Positions 18,754-27,410 of a stretch of 64,000 bases of DNA are shown one piece after another. The stretch is from Micromonospora chersina (GTDB taxonomy: Bacteria > Actinomycetota > Actinomycetes > Mycobacteriales > Micromonosporaceae): NCBI RefSeq assembly GCF_900091475.1, contig NZ_FMIB01000002.1, positions 2,542,001 through 2,606,000 of the forward strand. Reading direction: 5' to 3'. The notes below the pieces were generated by a model that was given only the letters and a program-made list of their open reading frames with translations, made no database searches and was not told the origin of the DNA. Numbering within the stretch: the first letter of the stretch is position 1; the number at the start of each line of letters is the position of its first letter. The translations under genes and the position numbers were made by a program.

Positions 18754-19283
18754 CCCGCCGCCGGGGAGGAACAGAGCCGCCGCAGCGTCCGCCCCAGCCA
18801 CCAGGCGTACGCCCGCTGGACGGCCCGGGTGGCCGGCCCGGCGGCGCGCACGTACCAGCGGCCCGGCCGGCTGAACGCGGTCACCTCGAACCAGACCCCG
18901 CCGGCGGTCCGGGTGACCAGGAACGCCTCCTCGCCGACCTCCGGGTGCCCGGGCAGGGTGCCGTAGCCGAACCCGGCCCGGTCGGGCTCCTCCGCCGCCC
19001 AGACCACCTCGGTCGGGCCCCAGATCCGCAGCGGGCCGACGCCGAGTCCCGGGGTGACCCGCACGCCGGCGGCGGCGCGGGGCGCGTCGGTGCGCATGAC
19101 GACACCCGCGGCCCGGTGCAGCCGCCAGCCGAGCACCGCGTCCGCAGCGGTCGGGAAGCCGCCGTCCGGCAGCCGGACCCGGTGGCGCAGGTGGTGGTAG
19201 CCGGCCGGCAGGCGTCCGTCGCGGGTCGCCCCCACCTCGGGGTACGTCAGCTCGGGCACGTCGGCCTCCTCCTCGCGGAACAC
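18747..19283 (-). CDS. DUF1990 family protein
   Basis: A 178-residue protein with the DUF1990 pattern: an N-terminal LTYPEVGATRDG, a central WGPTEVVW, GFGYGTLPGHPEVGEEAFLV, and a C-terminal aromatic strand WFEVTAFSRPGRW. The family has no established function and is common in actinobacteria and plants. No signal peptide is visible. It is convergent with the glycosylase gene by a 7-bp overlap and divergent from the GNAT gene. Confidence 0.88.
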   Translation of the reverse strand: MFREEEADVPELTYPEVGATRDGRLPAGYHHLRHRVRLPDGGFPTAADAVLGWRLHRAAGVVMRTDAPRAAAGVRVTPGLGVGPLRIWGPTEVVWAAEEPDRAGFGYGTLPGHPEVGEEAFLVTRTAGGVWFEVTAFSRPGRWYVRAAGPATRAVQRAYAWWLGRTLRRLCSSPAAGQ

Positions 19284-19351
19284 CGCCAGGGTACGACCGT
19301 GCCGGATGGCCCGCCCGGCGTCGGTCCGCGGGGCTGTGGTGGGCTTGCCGG

Positions 19352-19843
19352 GTGACCGAGCAGCTCACCCTCGCCCCGGCCGGCGTCGCGGACGCCGGCG
19401 AGATCCTCACCGTGCAGCGCGCCGCGTACCTGGTGGAGGCGCAGCGCTACCGGGACGTGTTCCTGCCCCCGCTGACCGAGACCCTCGACGAGGTCCGCGC
19501 CGCCCTGGCCGGCCCGACGGTGGTGCTGGCCGCCCGGCTCGGCCCGCGCCTCGTCGGCTCGGTACGGGCCCGGATCGACGGCGACACGGCCCATGTCGGC
19601 CGGCTCGCGGTGGCGCCGGACCAGCAGGGGCGCGGCATCGGCGGCCGGCTGCTGACCGCGGTGGAGGCCGCCTGCGCCGGCCGGGTGACCCGGTTCGCCC
19701 TGTTCACCGGCGCGGAGAGCGCCGAGAACCTCGGCCTGTACGCGCGGCGCGGCTACCGGGTCGTGGCGCACCGGCCGGACGAGAACGGCAACCGCCTGGC
19801 GGTGCTGGAGAAGACGGTCGAGCCGGCGCACGGGGACGGCTGA
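19352..19843 (+). CDS. GNAT family N-acetyltransferase
   Basis: A 163-residue GNAT enzyme. The acetyl-CoA-binding motif A is plain in VGRLAVAPDQQGRGIGGRLL (about 85-104), followed by the C-terminal NLGLYARRGYRVV strand-helix. The acceptor substrate cannot be read from sequence. It starts with GTG and is a single gene between divergent and convergent neighbours. Confidence 0.88.
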   Translation: MTEQLTLAPAGVADAGEILTVQRAAYLVEAQRYRDVFLPPLTETLDEVRAALAGPTVVLAARLGPRLVGSVRARIDGDTAHVGRLAVAPDQQGRGIGGRLLTAVEAACAGRVTRFALFTGAESAENLGLYARRGYRVVAHRPDENGNRLAVLEKTVEPAHGDG

Positions 19844-19866
19844 GCGGCGCGCACGGGGGCCGGCGG

Positions 19867-20289
19867 TCAGCCCCGCTCGCAGCGGCGGCGGAGCCCGTCG
19901 GCCTCCTGCCGCAGGTAGCGGCGGATGGTCCGGCCGAGGAGCAGCCCGACCGGCCCGGCCAGCGGCCCGGTCTGCGCCATGACCAGCTCGGCGCGCACCC
20001 GCCCGCCGTCCAGCGGGACCAGCCGGTGCTCGCCCCGGCTGTGCACGCCCGGGCTGTCGGACTCCCAGACGAAGCCGTGCGGCGGGTCGATCTCGGTGAC
20101 CCGCCAGACCGCCGGCCGCAGCCCGGGCTGTTCCAGCCGGGCCGACGAGCCGAGGGCGAGCGGCCCGGGCGCCAGCCAGCGGGCGGAGGCGACCGAGGGT
20201 GTCCACTCCGGCCAGCGCTCGACGTCGGTCTGCACGGCCCAGATCCGGTCGACGTCGGCGACGATCTCGACGGACTCCACGAACCGCAT
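19867..20289 (-). CDS. SRPBCC family (polyketide cyclase-like) protein
   Basis: A 140-residue START/SRPBCC-fold protein. It has the opening strand ESVEIVADVDRIWAV, the W-x-EWTPSV turn, and a C-terminal amphipathic helix ending in RRYLRQEADGLRR. Such proteins bind small hydrophobic ligands, and no pathway genes are adjacent. The ATG at 20289 is preferred over one 27 bases upstream because GGGAGGGGAG sits immediately before it. Confidence 0.85.
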   Translation of the reverse strand: MRFVESVEIVADVDRIWAVQTDVERWPEWTPSVASARWLAPGPLALGSSARLEQPGLRPAVWRVTEIDPPHGFVWESDSPGVHSRGEHRLVPLDGGRVRAELVMAQTGPLAGPVGLLLGRTIRRYLRQEADGLRRRCERG

Positions 20290-20355
20290 GGCGCTCCCCT
20301 CCCCCGGCACGATCATGGTCAGGGTACGCCCGGGATCGACGGCGGGTGATCCCGG

Positions 20356-20604
20356 TCAGGCCGCCTCGCGGAGGTCGGCCAGGCCGACCGGGGCGTACCG
20401 GCGGAGCAGCAGCTCCAGCTCGGCCACCGAGGCCACCTCGCCGACGACGTTGGCGCCGCCGCCGTGCTCGGCCGGGTAGCGGTGCACCAGCCGGTAGCGG
20501 TAGCGCCCGCGGATCAGTTCCACGCTGACCCGCCAGCGCCCGCAGCATCCGCAACTCCACTCCGGCACGCCGCGAACCGTAGCGCTGACCTGCGGTTTCA
20601 CCAT
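20356..20604 (-). CDS. Small CGCCG-motif hypothetical protein
   Basis: An 82-residue protein of unknown function. A CGCC cluster near residue 18 (SCGCCGRW) resembles a metal site or zinc ribbon half. It is followed by a basic strand and an acidic C-terminal helix (VAELELLLRRY). The start at 20604 keeps the cysteine cluster near the N terminus. Longer readings upstream lose coding character. It is divergent from the ligase gene. Confidence 0.55.
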   Translation of the reverse strand: MVKPQVSATVRGVPEWSCGCCGRWRVSVELIRGRYRYRLVHRYPAEHGGGANVVGEVASVAELELLLRRYAPVGLADLREAA

Positions 20605-20704
20605 CCGGTCGCCGGTGACGAACGGGCCCGCGACGGGACACGCCGCCCGGCACCGCCGGTGATCTGCCTCACGACCGTCGGTGGGGTCTGATTGACTTGT
20701 CGCC

Positions 20705-21817
20705 GTGGACCTGCCGATCAATCCGCCGGTCGAGCCGATGCTGGCGAAGAGCGTGCCCCAACTACCCACCGACCCCGGCCTGACCTACGAGCCCAAGTGG
20801 GACGGCTTCCGCTGCATCATCTTCCGCGACGGCGACGAGGTCGAGCTGGCCAGTCGCGGCGGCAAGACGATGACCCGCTACTTCCCGGAGGTGGTGGAGC
20901 AGGCGCGCCGCCAGCTCCCGGAGCGGTGCGCGGTCGACGGCGAGCTGATCGTGATCCGCCGGGACGGCCCCGGAGGCCAGCCGCGGCTCGACTTCGAGCT
21001 GCTGGCCCAGCGGATCCACCCGGCCGCGTCCCGGGTGAAGCTGCTCGCCGAGACCACCCCGGCCGACTTCGTCGCCTTCGACCTGCTCGCGCTCGACGAC
21101 GAGCTGCTCACCGACCGGCCCTACCCGGAGCGCCGGGGCCGGCTGGAGAAGGCGCTGGCCAAGGTCCGGCCGCCGGTGCACGTCACCCAGGTGACCACCG
21201 ACCCGGAGACGGCCCGGCGCTGGTTCGACGTGTTCGAGGGGGCCGGGCTGGACGGGCTCATCGTCAAGCCGGCCGACCTGCCCTACGAGCCGGGCAAACG
21301 GCTCATGTTCAAGGTCAAGCACGCGCGCACCGCCGACGCGGTGGTGGCCGGCTTCCGCTGGCACAAGTCCGGCCCGGTGGTCGGCTCGCTGCTGCTCGGC
21401 CTCTACGACGATGCCGGGGTGCTGCACCACATCGGGGTCAGCTCCTCGTTCACGGCGGCCCGGCGCAAGGAGCTGCTCGACGAGCTGGAGCCCTACCGGG
21501 AGGTCGGCGGCGACCACCCGTGGGTGCACGGCGACCACGAGCGGGGGCAGCGCATCCCGGGCGGGGTGAGCCGGTGGACCGGCGGCAAGAACCTGGAGTG
21601 GGAGCCGCTGCGCCCGGAGCTGGTGGTCGAGGTGGGCTACGACGCGATGGAGGGCGACCGGCTGCGGCACACCGCCCAGTTCTTCCGCTGGCGCCCCGAC
21701 CGTGATCCCCGCTCCTGCACGTACGACCAGCTGGAGCGCCCGATCCGCTACGACGTCGACCAGGTGCTGCGCGGGGACCCGGCGGCGACCGTCGGCGACG
21801 GGCGGGACCGGGCGTAG
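20705..21817 (+). CDS. ligC: ATP-dependent DNA ligase (LigC type)
   Basis: A 370-residue nucleotidyl-transferase ligase. The adenylated lysine is in EPKWDGFR (Lys 31), with motif III near VAFDLLAL, motif IV in GLDGLIVK and motif V in MFKVKH. An OB-fold C-terminal domain (about 225-350) follows. It lacks polymerase and phosphoesterase domains, so it is the stand-alone LigC form used as a backup or base-excision ligase in mycobacteria. A LigD-type polymerase gene is 21 kb away. It starts with GTG. Confidence 0.92.
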   Translation: MDLPINPPVEPMLAKSVPQLPTDPGLTYEPKWDGFRCIIFRDGDEVELASRGGKTMTRYFPEVVEQARRQLPERCAVDGELIVIRRDGPGGQPRLDFELLAQRIHPAASRVKLLAETTPADFVAFDLLALDDELLTDRPYPERRGRLEKALAKVRPPVHVTQVTTDPETARRWFDVFEGAGLDGLIVKPADLPYEPGKRLMFKVKHARTADAVVAGFRWHKSGPVVGSLLLGLYDDAGVLHHIGVSSSFTAARRKELLDELEPYREVGGDHPWVHGDHERGQRIPGGVSRWTGGKNLEWEPLRPELVVEVGYDAMEGDRLRHTAQFFRWRPDRDPRSCTYDQLERPIRYDVDQVLRGDPAATVGDGRDRA

Positions 21818-21851
21818 CCTGGCGGTCCACACGATCATGGAGGGCTCCCAC

Positions 21852-23438
21852 GTGACCCGCTTCTCCGACCGGATCCGCCGCCGGCCCACCCTGGCCGGGT
21901 TCGTCGCGGCGCTGGTGCTCACCGCAGGCTGCACGCTGCCGGCGTTCGCCCCGCGGGCCGAGAGCGAGGGCGAGGCGGCCGCACCGGGCGCCGCGCCGAC
22001 CTGGCGGGCCTGCCCGGAGGTGCCGGACGAGCTGGTCGGGCGGGGCGCGGCGGGCATGCGCTACGACTGCGCCCGGATCGCCGTCCCCCGGAACTGGGGC
22101 ACCGGGGCGGCGACCGGCGCGACCGCCGGGCCCGGCGCCGGGGAGACCTTCGAGATCGCGCTGATCCGGATCCGGTCGAACAAGCAGCACGACCGGATCG
22201 GGTCGCTGGTGGTGAACCCGGGCGGTCCCGGCGCGTCCGGCGTGGACACCGCGGTCTACCTCTCCTTCGGCCCGGGGTTCGGCGGGCTGCCGGCCGACGT
22301 GACCGACCGGTTCGACATCGTGGGCTTCGACCCGCGCGGGGTGGCCCGGTCCAGCCCGGTCAAGTGCATCCCCGACGCCGACCTGGACGCCAGCTTCGGC
22401 TACGACCCCGACCCGGAGAGCCAGGCCTCCTTCGACGGCTTCGTGGCCCTCAACCGCCGCGTCGGCCAGCGGTGCGGCGGGAAGTACGGCGACCAGCTCC
22501 CGCTCTACGGCACCGAGCAGGCCGCGCGGGACATGGACGCCGTGCGGGCGGCCGTCGGCGACGACAAGCTGACCTACCTCGGCTACTCCTACGGCACCCT
22601 GCTGGGCGCCACGTACGCCCAGCTCTATCCGCAGCGGGTGCGGGCGCTGGTGCTCGACGGCGCGGTGGACCCGCAGCAGAAGCTCGTCGCCGGCTCGGAG
22701 AGCCAGGCGAAGGGCTTCGAGCGGGCGTTCGACAACTTCTCCCGCTGGTGCGCGGCGAACGCGGGCCGCTGCCCGATCGCGCCGGACGCCCGGGCCGCGG
22801 TGACCACCGCCATCGACAAGGCCCGGGTCTCCCCGGTGCGTGGCAGGGACGGCCGGGAGGCCACCGCCGGCTGGGTGTTCTACGCGGTGATCTCCTCCCT
22901 CTACACGGAGCAGGGCTGGCAGGAGCTGGCCCGGGCGGTCGACGCGTTGCAGGGCGGCGACCCGACCGGCGTGTTCAAGCTCGCCGACGCGTACGCGGGC
23001 CGCGAGGACGACGGGCACTACTCCAACCTGTTCGACGCGAACATGGCGGTGAACTGCGCCGACGAGACCGAGAAGCCGACCCGGGAGCAGATCCGGTCGC
23101 TCCAGTCGCAGTGGCGGCAGAAGTACCCGCTGTTCGGCCCGGCGCTGGCGGTCGGGATGCTCGGCTGCGTGGAGTGGCCGGGCGGGCGGGACCCGTACCC
23201 GACCGGGAAGGCGGCCGGCGCGCCGCCGATCCTGGTGGTCGGCACCACCGGCGACCCGGCCACGCCCTACGAGCAGACCGCCGCGCTGGCCTCGATGCTG
23301 GGCGTGGGCCGGGTGCTCACCTGGGAGGGCGAGGGGCACACGGCCTACCCGCAGACCTCCTGCGTCACGGCGGCCGTGGACGCCTACCTCGTCTCGCTCA
23401 CCGTCCCCCGGGAGGGGCTGCGCTGCCCCGCCCGGTGA
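21852..23438 (+). CDS. Secreted tripeptidyl aminopeptidase-like alpha/beta hydrolase (S33)
   Basis: A 528-residue lipoprotein-type hydrolase. The signal peptide ends in the lipobox LTAGC. The alpha/beta hydrolase core has the oxyanion NPGGPGASG, the nucleophile elbow GYSYGTLLG, a C-terminal TAP-like domain with the acid in TTGDPATPYE, and the catalytic His in EGHTAYPQ. It resembles the Streptomyces mycelium-associated SlpD/SlpE proteinases that remove N-terminal tripeptides. GTG 21852 is selected because GGAGGG lies 8-9 nt before it; the ATG at 21837 overlaps that ribosome-binding site. Confidence 0.9.
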   Translation: MTRFSDRIRRRPTLAGFVAALVLTAGCTLPAFAPRAESEGEAAAPGAAPTWRACPEVPDELVGRGAAGMRYDCARIAVPRNWGTGAATGATAGPGAGETFEIALIRIRSNKQHDRIGSLVVNPGGPGASGVDTAVYLSFGPGFGGLPADVTDRFDIVGFDPRGVARSSPVKCIPDADLDASFGYDPDPESQASFDGFVALNRRVGQRCGGKYGDQLPLYGTEQAARDMDAVRAAVGDDKLTYLGYSYGTLLGATYAQLYPQRVRALVLDGAVDPQQKLVAGSESQAKGFERAFDNFSRWCAANAGRCPIAPDARAAVTTAIDKARVSPVRGRDGREATAGWVFYAVISSLYTEQGWQELARAVDALQGGDPTGVFKLADAYAGREDDGHYSNLFDANMAVNCADETEKPTREQIRSLQSQWRQKYPLFGPALAVGMLGCVEWPGGRDPYPTGKAAGAPPILVVGTTGDPATPYEQTAALASMLGVGRVLTWEGEGHTAYPQTSCVTAAVDAYLVSLTVPREGLRCPAR

Positions 23439-23495
23439 CGGTGCGGGAGCCGGCCGGGGCCGCACACCTCTGCTGAAGGCCGGAGGGTGGCGTGG

Positions 23496-24005
23496 TCATC
23501 GGCGGCGGCGACGGTGCCGGCGTTGCCAGGGCGGAGCCGCGCTGCCCGGCCCGCTGACCGGCTCGGGGCGCTCCGGCTCGGGCACGGCGATGCCCTGGCG
23601 GGAGGCCATCTCCTCCACCAGCGCCCGCAGCCGCCGCACGTCCGCCTTCAGCTCCTCCTGCTCGGCGTGCTCGAAGGCGTCGTCGTCCACGATCAGCCGG
23701 CTGGCGAAGTGCGCGGTGATGAGCGGGATGACCAGCAGCACCATGGTCGAGATGAGCAGCGCGGCGAGGAACCGCCCGGCGAAGGAGGTCGGGGAGATGT
23801 CGCCGTAGCCGACCGTGGAGGCGGTCACCACGGCCCACCAGACCGAGTCCGCGGCGCTCTTGTGCTCGGCGTGGCTGTACAGCACGCCGGCCACCACGAT
23901 CATCAGCAGGTACGAGACGATCAACGTGCGCGGCGAGTTGGCGAACCAGACCAGACCGCGGTAGATCCAGCGGAACGGCAACAGCAGGACGTCCATGGCG
24001 CACAT
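23496..24005 (-). CDS. Two-TM potassium channel family protein
   Basis: A 169-residue ion-channel protein. The first membrane helix is about residues 27-46, followed by the pore helix and selectivity filter STVGYGD near 66-72. The second membrane helix (LLISTMVLLVIPLI) is followed by a cytoplasmic acidic coiled coil (residues 112-140). The C terminus ends in an arginine run. It lacks a RCK domain, so it is a simple KcsA-like channel. An alternative ATG lies three codons downstream (23996). Confidence 0.88.
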   Translation of the reverse strand: MCAMDVLLLPFRWIYRGLVWFANSPRTLIVSYLLMIVVAGVLYSHAEHKSAADSVWWAVVTASTVGYGDISPTSFAGRFLAALLISTMVLLVIPLITAHFASRLIVDDDAFEHAEQEELKADVRRLRALVEEMASRQGIAVPEPERPEPVSGPGSAAPPWQRRHRRRRR

Positions 24006-24069
24006 GCTGCCCGGTGCCGGCAACCGGCGCGACGGCATCGCCGGGCGTGACTGTGGGAGGCTGCCCGAC

Positions 24070-24522
24070 GTGACCGATGTGATCTTCCGGGAGGCGGTCC
24101 GGGCCGACCTGCCCGCCGTCATCGCCCTGCTCGCCGACGACGTGCTGGGCAAGGCCCGCGACTTCGCCGCGGTGGACGAGGCGTACGAGCGGGCGTTCGC
24201 CGCCATCGACGCCGACCCGCGCAACCACCTCGTGGTCGCGGAGTCCGCCGGCGAGGTGGTCGGCTGCTTCCAGATCACGTACATCCCGGGGCTGGGTCGG
24301 CACGGCGCCGAGCGGTCGCTGATCGAGTCGGTCCGGGTCCGCTCCGACCTGCGCGGCCGGGGGCTGGGCCGGGCCATGATGACCTGGGCGATCGACCAGG
24401 CCCGGGAGCGGGGCTGCGCGCTGGTGCAGCTCACCACCGACAAGAGCCGCGCCGACGCGCACCGCTTCTACCGGGACCTCGGCTTCGTGGCCAGCCACGA
24501 GGGCATGAAGCTGGCGCTCTGA
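24070..24522 (+). CDS. GNAT family N-acetyltransferase
   Basis: A 150-residue GNAT enzyme. Motif A is VRVRSDLRGRGLGRAMM, and the C-terminal KSRADAHRFYRDLGF is typical. It has a GTG start. Its first residues (VTDVIFREAVRADL) match small acetyltransferases that act on free amino acids or antibiotics, but the acceptor is unknown. It is divergent from the channel gene and ends 8 bp before the next gene. Confidence 0.88.
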   Translation: MTDVIFREAVRADLPAVIALLADDVLGKARDFAAVDEAYERAFAAIDADPRNHLVVAESAGEVVGCFQITYIPGLGRHGAERSLIESVRVRSDLRGRGLGRAMMTWAIDQARERGCALVQLTTDKSRADAHRFYRDLGFVASHEGMKLAL

Positions 24523-24530
24523 CGGGTAGC

Positions 24531-24998
24531 GTGGCGGCGATGGTCGCACCCCGTGCCCCACTGTCCCGTCGACGGCGGGTCGGGGTCGCCCTGCTCGGCG
24601 CGGGCCTGCTGGCCGTCCTTGCCGCGCCGGCGCTGCCGGCCTGGCGCACCGTCCACCCGGACCGGATCGAGCTGCGGCCGGGCTCGCATCTGCTGTGGGT
24701 CGTGCTGCCGTGGGCACTCCTGTGCGGCCTGGTCGCCGTGGTCTCGCTGACCCGGGTCGGCCCGTCCCGGCGGCCGTGGCGCGAGGCCAGCCGCGGGCTC
24801 CTGGTGTCGACCGCGCTCGCCGGTGGAGCCGTCACCGCCGCCTGGTGGTATTTCGCCGCCACCGACCCGTACGCGCGGGAGGACGGGATGGTGTCGACCG
24901 GCCCCGGCCCGGGGACGTGGCTGGCGCTGGTCGGCTGTCTGCTCGTCCCGCTGGCGGGAGCGCTGCCCGACGAATCCTCCCCCGGCCGGGGGAGCTGA
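24531..24998 (+). CDS. Hypothetical membrane protein, three to four TM segments
   Basis: A 155-residue hydrophobic protein with membrane segments at about 17-36, 53-73, 92-108 and 122-143. It has a basic N terminus. I recognise no family. It follows the GNAT gene by 8 bp and so may be co-transcribed. An ATG three codons downstream is an alternative start. Confidence 0.6.
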   Translation: MAAMVAPRAPLSRRRRVGVALLGAGLLAVLAAPALPAWRTVHPDRIELRPGSHLLWVVLPWALLCGLVAVVSLTRVGPSRRPWREASRGLLVSTALAGGAVTAAWWYFAATDPYAREDGMVSTGPGPGTWLALVGCLLVPLAGALPDESSPGRGS

Positions 24999-25073
24999 CT
25001 CCCCGCTCGCGGGGAGGATCCGGGTGGGGCCGCTCGGGAGGCTGGAGGCAGTTTCCAGCACCGGGGAGGCCAG

Positions 25074-25610
25074 ATGACCACCGACACCGTCCACCGTGGC
25101 GCCGGTCCCGCGCCGGCCTGGGCGGTCCGCGTCGCCCACCTGATCCCGCTCATCGTCCTGCCGTCCGGGCTGTGGCGGATCGCCCTGGTCGCCGGCCTGC
25201 CGATCGGCGCGTCCGCGTACGGCGCCCCGGTCCGCCCCGGCGTGGGCGAGAGCGTCTACATCGTGTCGCTGAGCCTGGTGTCGGAGGGGCTGGCACTGCT
25301 CTCCTTCGGCCTGGTCCGGCCGTGGGGCGAGGTGTTCGCGGGCTGGCTGCCGCTGGTCGGCGGCCGGCCGGTGCCGCCCCGGTTCGCGGTCACCGCCGCC
25401 ACCACCGGCGCCGTCGCACTCACCCTGATCTGGGGGTACGCCGCCTGGGGCGTGGTCATGGACGGCAACGACCTGGCCTTCACCCCGCCGGGCTTCGCCC
25501 TCCTGCTGGCCTGCTACGCCCCCCTCCTGCTGTGGGGCCCTCTCCTCCTCCTGCTCGCGCTCGCCTACCACCACCGCCACCGCGCGCCCCACCCGCCCTG
25601 GCCCCGTTGA
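25074..25610 (+). CDS. Hypothetical membrane protein
   Basis: A 178-residue protein with about four membrane segments and a His/Arg-rich C terminus. It shares character but no clear motif with the preceding membrane protein. ATG 25074 is preceded by GGGGAGG. Its stop codon lies inside the left arm of a long inverted repeat, which probably ends its transcript. Confidence 0.65.
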   Translation: MTTDTVHRGAGPAPAWAVRVAHLIPLIVLPSGLWRIALVAGLPIGASAYGAPVRPGVGESVYIVSLSLVSEGLALLSFGLVRPWGEVFAGWLPLVGGRPVPPRFAVTAATTGAVALTLIWGYAAWGVVMDGNDLAFTPPGFALLLACYAPLLLWGPLLLLLALAYHHRHRAPHPPWPR

Positions 25611-25670
25611 TCATGAAGTTATCGCCATTGGACACGGCGTGTCGTGACAACAACTTCATGATCAACGGGG
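25602..25670. repeat. 19-bp perfect inverted repeat (REP-like / bidirectional terminator)
   Basis: CCCCGTTGATCATGAAGTT (25602-25620) is the exact reverse complement of 25652-25670. The 31-nt spacer holds a smaller hairpin, GACAC-GGC-GTGTC (25631-25643). The arms are far poorer in GC than the surrounding DNA. It lies between two convergent genes and overlaps the stop of the upstream one, so it can act as a two-way terminator. The composition also suggests a dispersed palindromic element. Confidence 0.8.
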
Positions 25671-25703
25671 TGAGGCGGGCGGGGGGCGCGCGGGGAAGGG
25701 GGG

Positions 25704-26423
25704 TCAGTCGGTTGCCAGGCGGCCGTCGCGGAGGGTCAGGGTGCGGTCGGCCATCTCGATCAGGGCCGGGTCGTGGGTGGCGACCAGGGCGGTCATGCCG
25801 CGGGCGTGCACCACGGCGCGGAGCAGGTCCATGATGGAGCGGCCGGTCTCCGAGTCGAGCTGGCCGGTCGGCTCGTCGGCGATGAGCAGGTCCGGTTCGT
25901 TGGCCAGCGCCCGGGCCACCGCCACCCGCTGCTGCTGGCCGCCGGACAGCTCGTACGGGCGCTGCGCGGCGTGCCCGCCCAGGCCGACCAGCTCCAGGAG
26001 CACGGCCACCCGCTGCTCCCGTTCGGCGGCCGGCACCTTGGCCAGCCGCAGCGGCACCCCGACGTTCTCCGCCGCCGACAGGATCGGCACGAGACCGAAG
26101 GTCTGGAAGACGAACCCGACGGTGCCCCGGCGCAGCGCCAGCAACTCCCGCTCGTTCGCCGCCGTCACCTCGTGCCCGGCCACCCGCACCCGGCCGCTGT
26201 CCGGCCGGTCCAGCCCGCCGACCAGGTTCAGCAGGGTGGTCTTGCCCGCGCCGGACCGGCCCCGGACGGCGACCAGCTCACCCCGGCCGGCCGCGAAGGA
26301 GACGTCCCGCACGGCGTGGACGGCGTGTTCGCCCCTGCCGAAGGTGCGGCTCACCCCCTCGACCCGGATCACCTCGTCGACGGCGACGCGGGCCGGTGCC
26401 GCGGTCAGCTGATCGGTCATCAC
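25704..26423 (-). CDS. ABC transporter ATP-binding protein (MacB/LolD-like)
   Basis: A 239-residue ATPase. Walker A is GRSGAGKTT, the signature is ELSGGQQQRVAVARAL, and Walker B is LLIADEPTGQLD, with the H-loop in VATHD. The LNLVGGLDRPDSG segment after Walker A is typical of MacB/LolD-type exporters that pair with FtsX-like permeases. Its start overlaps the stop of the larger ATPase gene by ATGA. It is the last gene of a four-gene operon. Confidence 0.93.
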   Translation of the reverse strand: MMTDQLTAAPARVAVDEVIRVEGVSRTFGRGEHAVHAVRDVSFAAGRGELVAVRGRSGAGKTTLLNLVGGLDRPDSGRVRVAGHEVTAANERELLALRRGTVGFVFQTFGLVPILSAAENVGVPLRLAKVPAAEREQRVAVLLELVGLGGHAAQRPYELSGGQQQRVAVARALANEPDLLIADEPTGQLDSETGRSIMDLLRAVVHARGMTALVATHDPALIEMADRTLTLRDGRLATD

Positions 26424-27409
26424 TCACTCTCCTCGGCGTGCGCCCGGTCGCCCGGCCGCACCTCGACGTGGTCGGGTTCCAGGTTGAGCCGGACCCGGTC
26501 GCGCAGGGACAGGGCGTCCACGAAGGACGCCGGCAGCTGCATCCGCCCGGTCCGGTCGAGCACCGCGTACTCCTCGCTGACGAGTTCGGTGCTGCCGTCG
26601 GCGGCGAGCCGGGCGGTGCGGCGTACCTCGGAGGAGGTCCGGCCGTCGCGGATCGCGACGGTCCGGCGCACCTGGCCGGCCACGGCGTGGTCGTGGGTGA
26701 CCACCACGATGGTCACGCCCAGCTCGGCGTTGATCGTGCGCAGCGCGGCGAAGACCTCGGCGCCGGTGGCCTCGTCCAGCTCACCGGTCGGCTCGTCGGC
26801 GAAGAGCACCTCCGGGTCGTTGGCCACCGACACGGCCACCGCGCAGCGCTGCTGCTCGCCGCCGCTCATCTGACCGGGGCGGCGGTCCGCGCAGTAGCCC
26901 ACCCCGACCAGGTCGAGCAGCTCGCGGGCCCGTTGCCGCCGGGCACGCCGGGAGCGGCCGCCGGCCAGCTTCATGGGCAGCTCGACGTTCTCCAGCGCGG
27001 TCAGGTACGGCAGGAGGTTCCGGCCGGTCTGCTGCCAGACGAAGCCGACCACCTGGCGGCGGTAGGCGAGGCGGCGCCGGTTCGACAGGGCGAGCAGGTC
27101 GTAGTCGGCGACCCGGGCGATGCCGGCGGTCGGGGTGTCCAGCCCGGAGAGGATGTTCAGCAGGGTCGACTTGCCGGACCCGGAGGCGCCGACGATCGCC
27201 ACCAGCTCGCCCCGGTCGATGACCAGGTCGAGGCCCTGGAGGGCGACCACCTCCACCCCCTCGGTCTTGAAGATGCGGACCAGCCCGTCGCAGACGATGT
27301 GCCCGCGCAGCCGGTCCCGGCCGCCGGCCCGTTCGGCGGCGCGCTCCGCCGCGCGCTGCTGAAGGGCGGCCAGGTCCGGTACGGCGTTCGCCTCGGCGAT
27401 CGCGGTCAT
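26420..27409 (-). CDS. ABC transporter ATP-binding protein with AbrB-like tail
   Basis: A 329-residue protein. Residues about 35-265 are a MacB/LolD-type ATPase (Walker A GASGSGKST, signature QMSGGEQQRCAVA, Walker B VLFADEPTGELD). About 60 extra residues follow. Part of this tail, LDRTGRMQLPASFVDALSL, and then RVRLNLEPDHVEVRPGD, has the pattern of a SpoVT/AbrB swapped-hairpin domain. The tail is unusual for this transporter class, and its role is unknown. It is coupled to its neighbours: one base from the permease stop, and an ATGA overlap with the next ATPase. Confidence 0.9.
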   Translation of the reverse strand: MTAIAEANAVPDLAALQQRAAERAAERAGGRDRLRGHIVCDGLVRIFKTEGVEVVALQGLDLVIDRGELVAIVGASGSGKSTLLNILSGLDTPTAGIARVADYDLLALSNRRRLAYRRQVVGFVWQQTGRNLLPYLTALENVELPMKLAGGRSRRARRQRARELLDLVGVGYCADRRPGQMSGGEQQRCAVAVSVANDPEVLFADEPTGELDEATGAEVFAALRTINAELGVTIVVVTHDHAVAGQVRRTVAIRDGRTSSEVRRTARLAADGSTELVSEEYAVLDRTGRMQLPASFVDALSLRDRVRLNLEPDHVEVRPGDRAHAEESE

Positions 27410-27410
27410 G

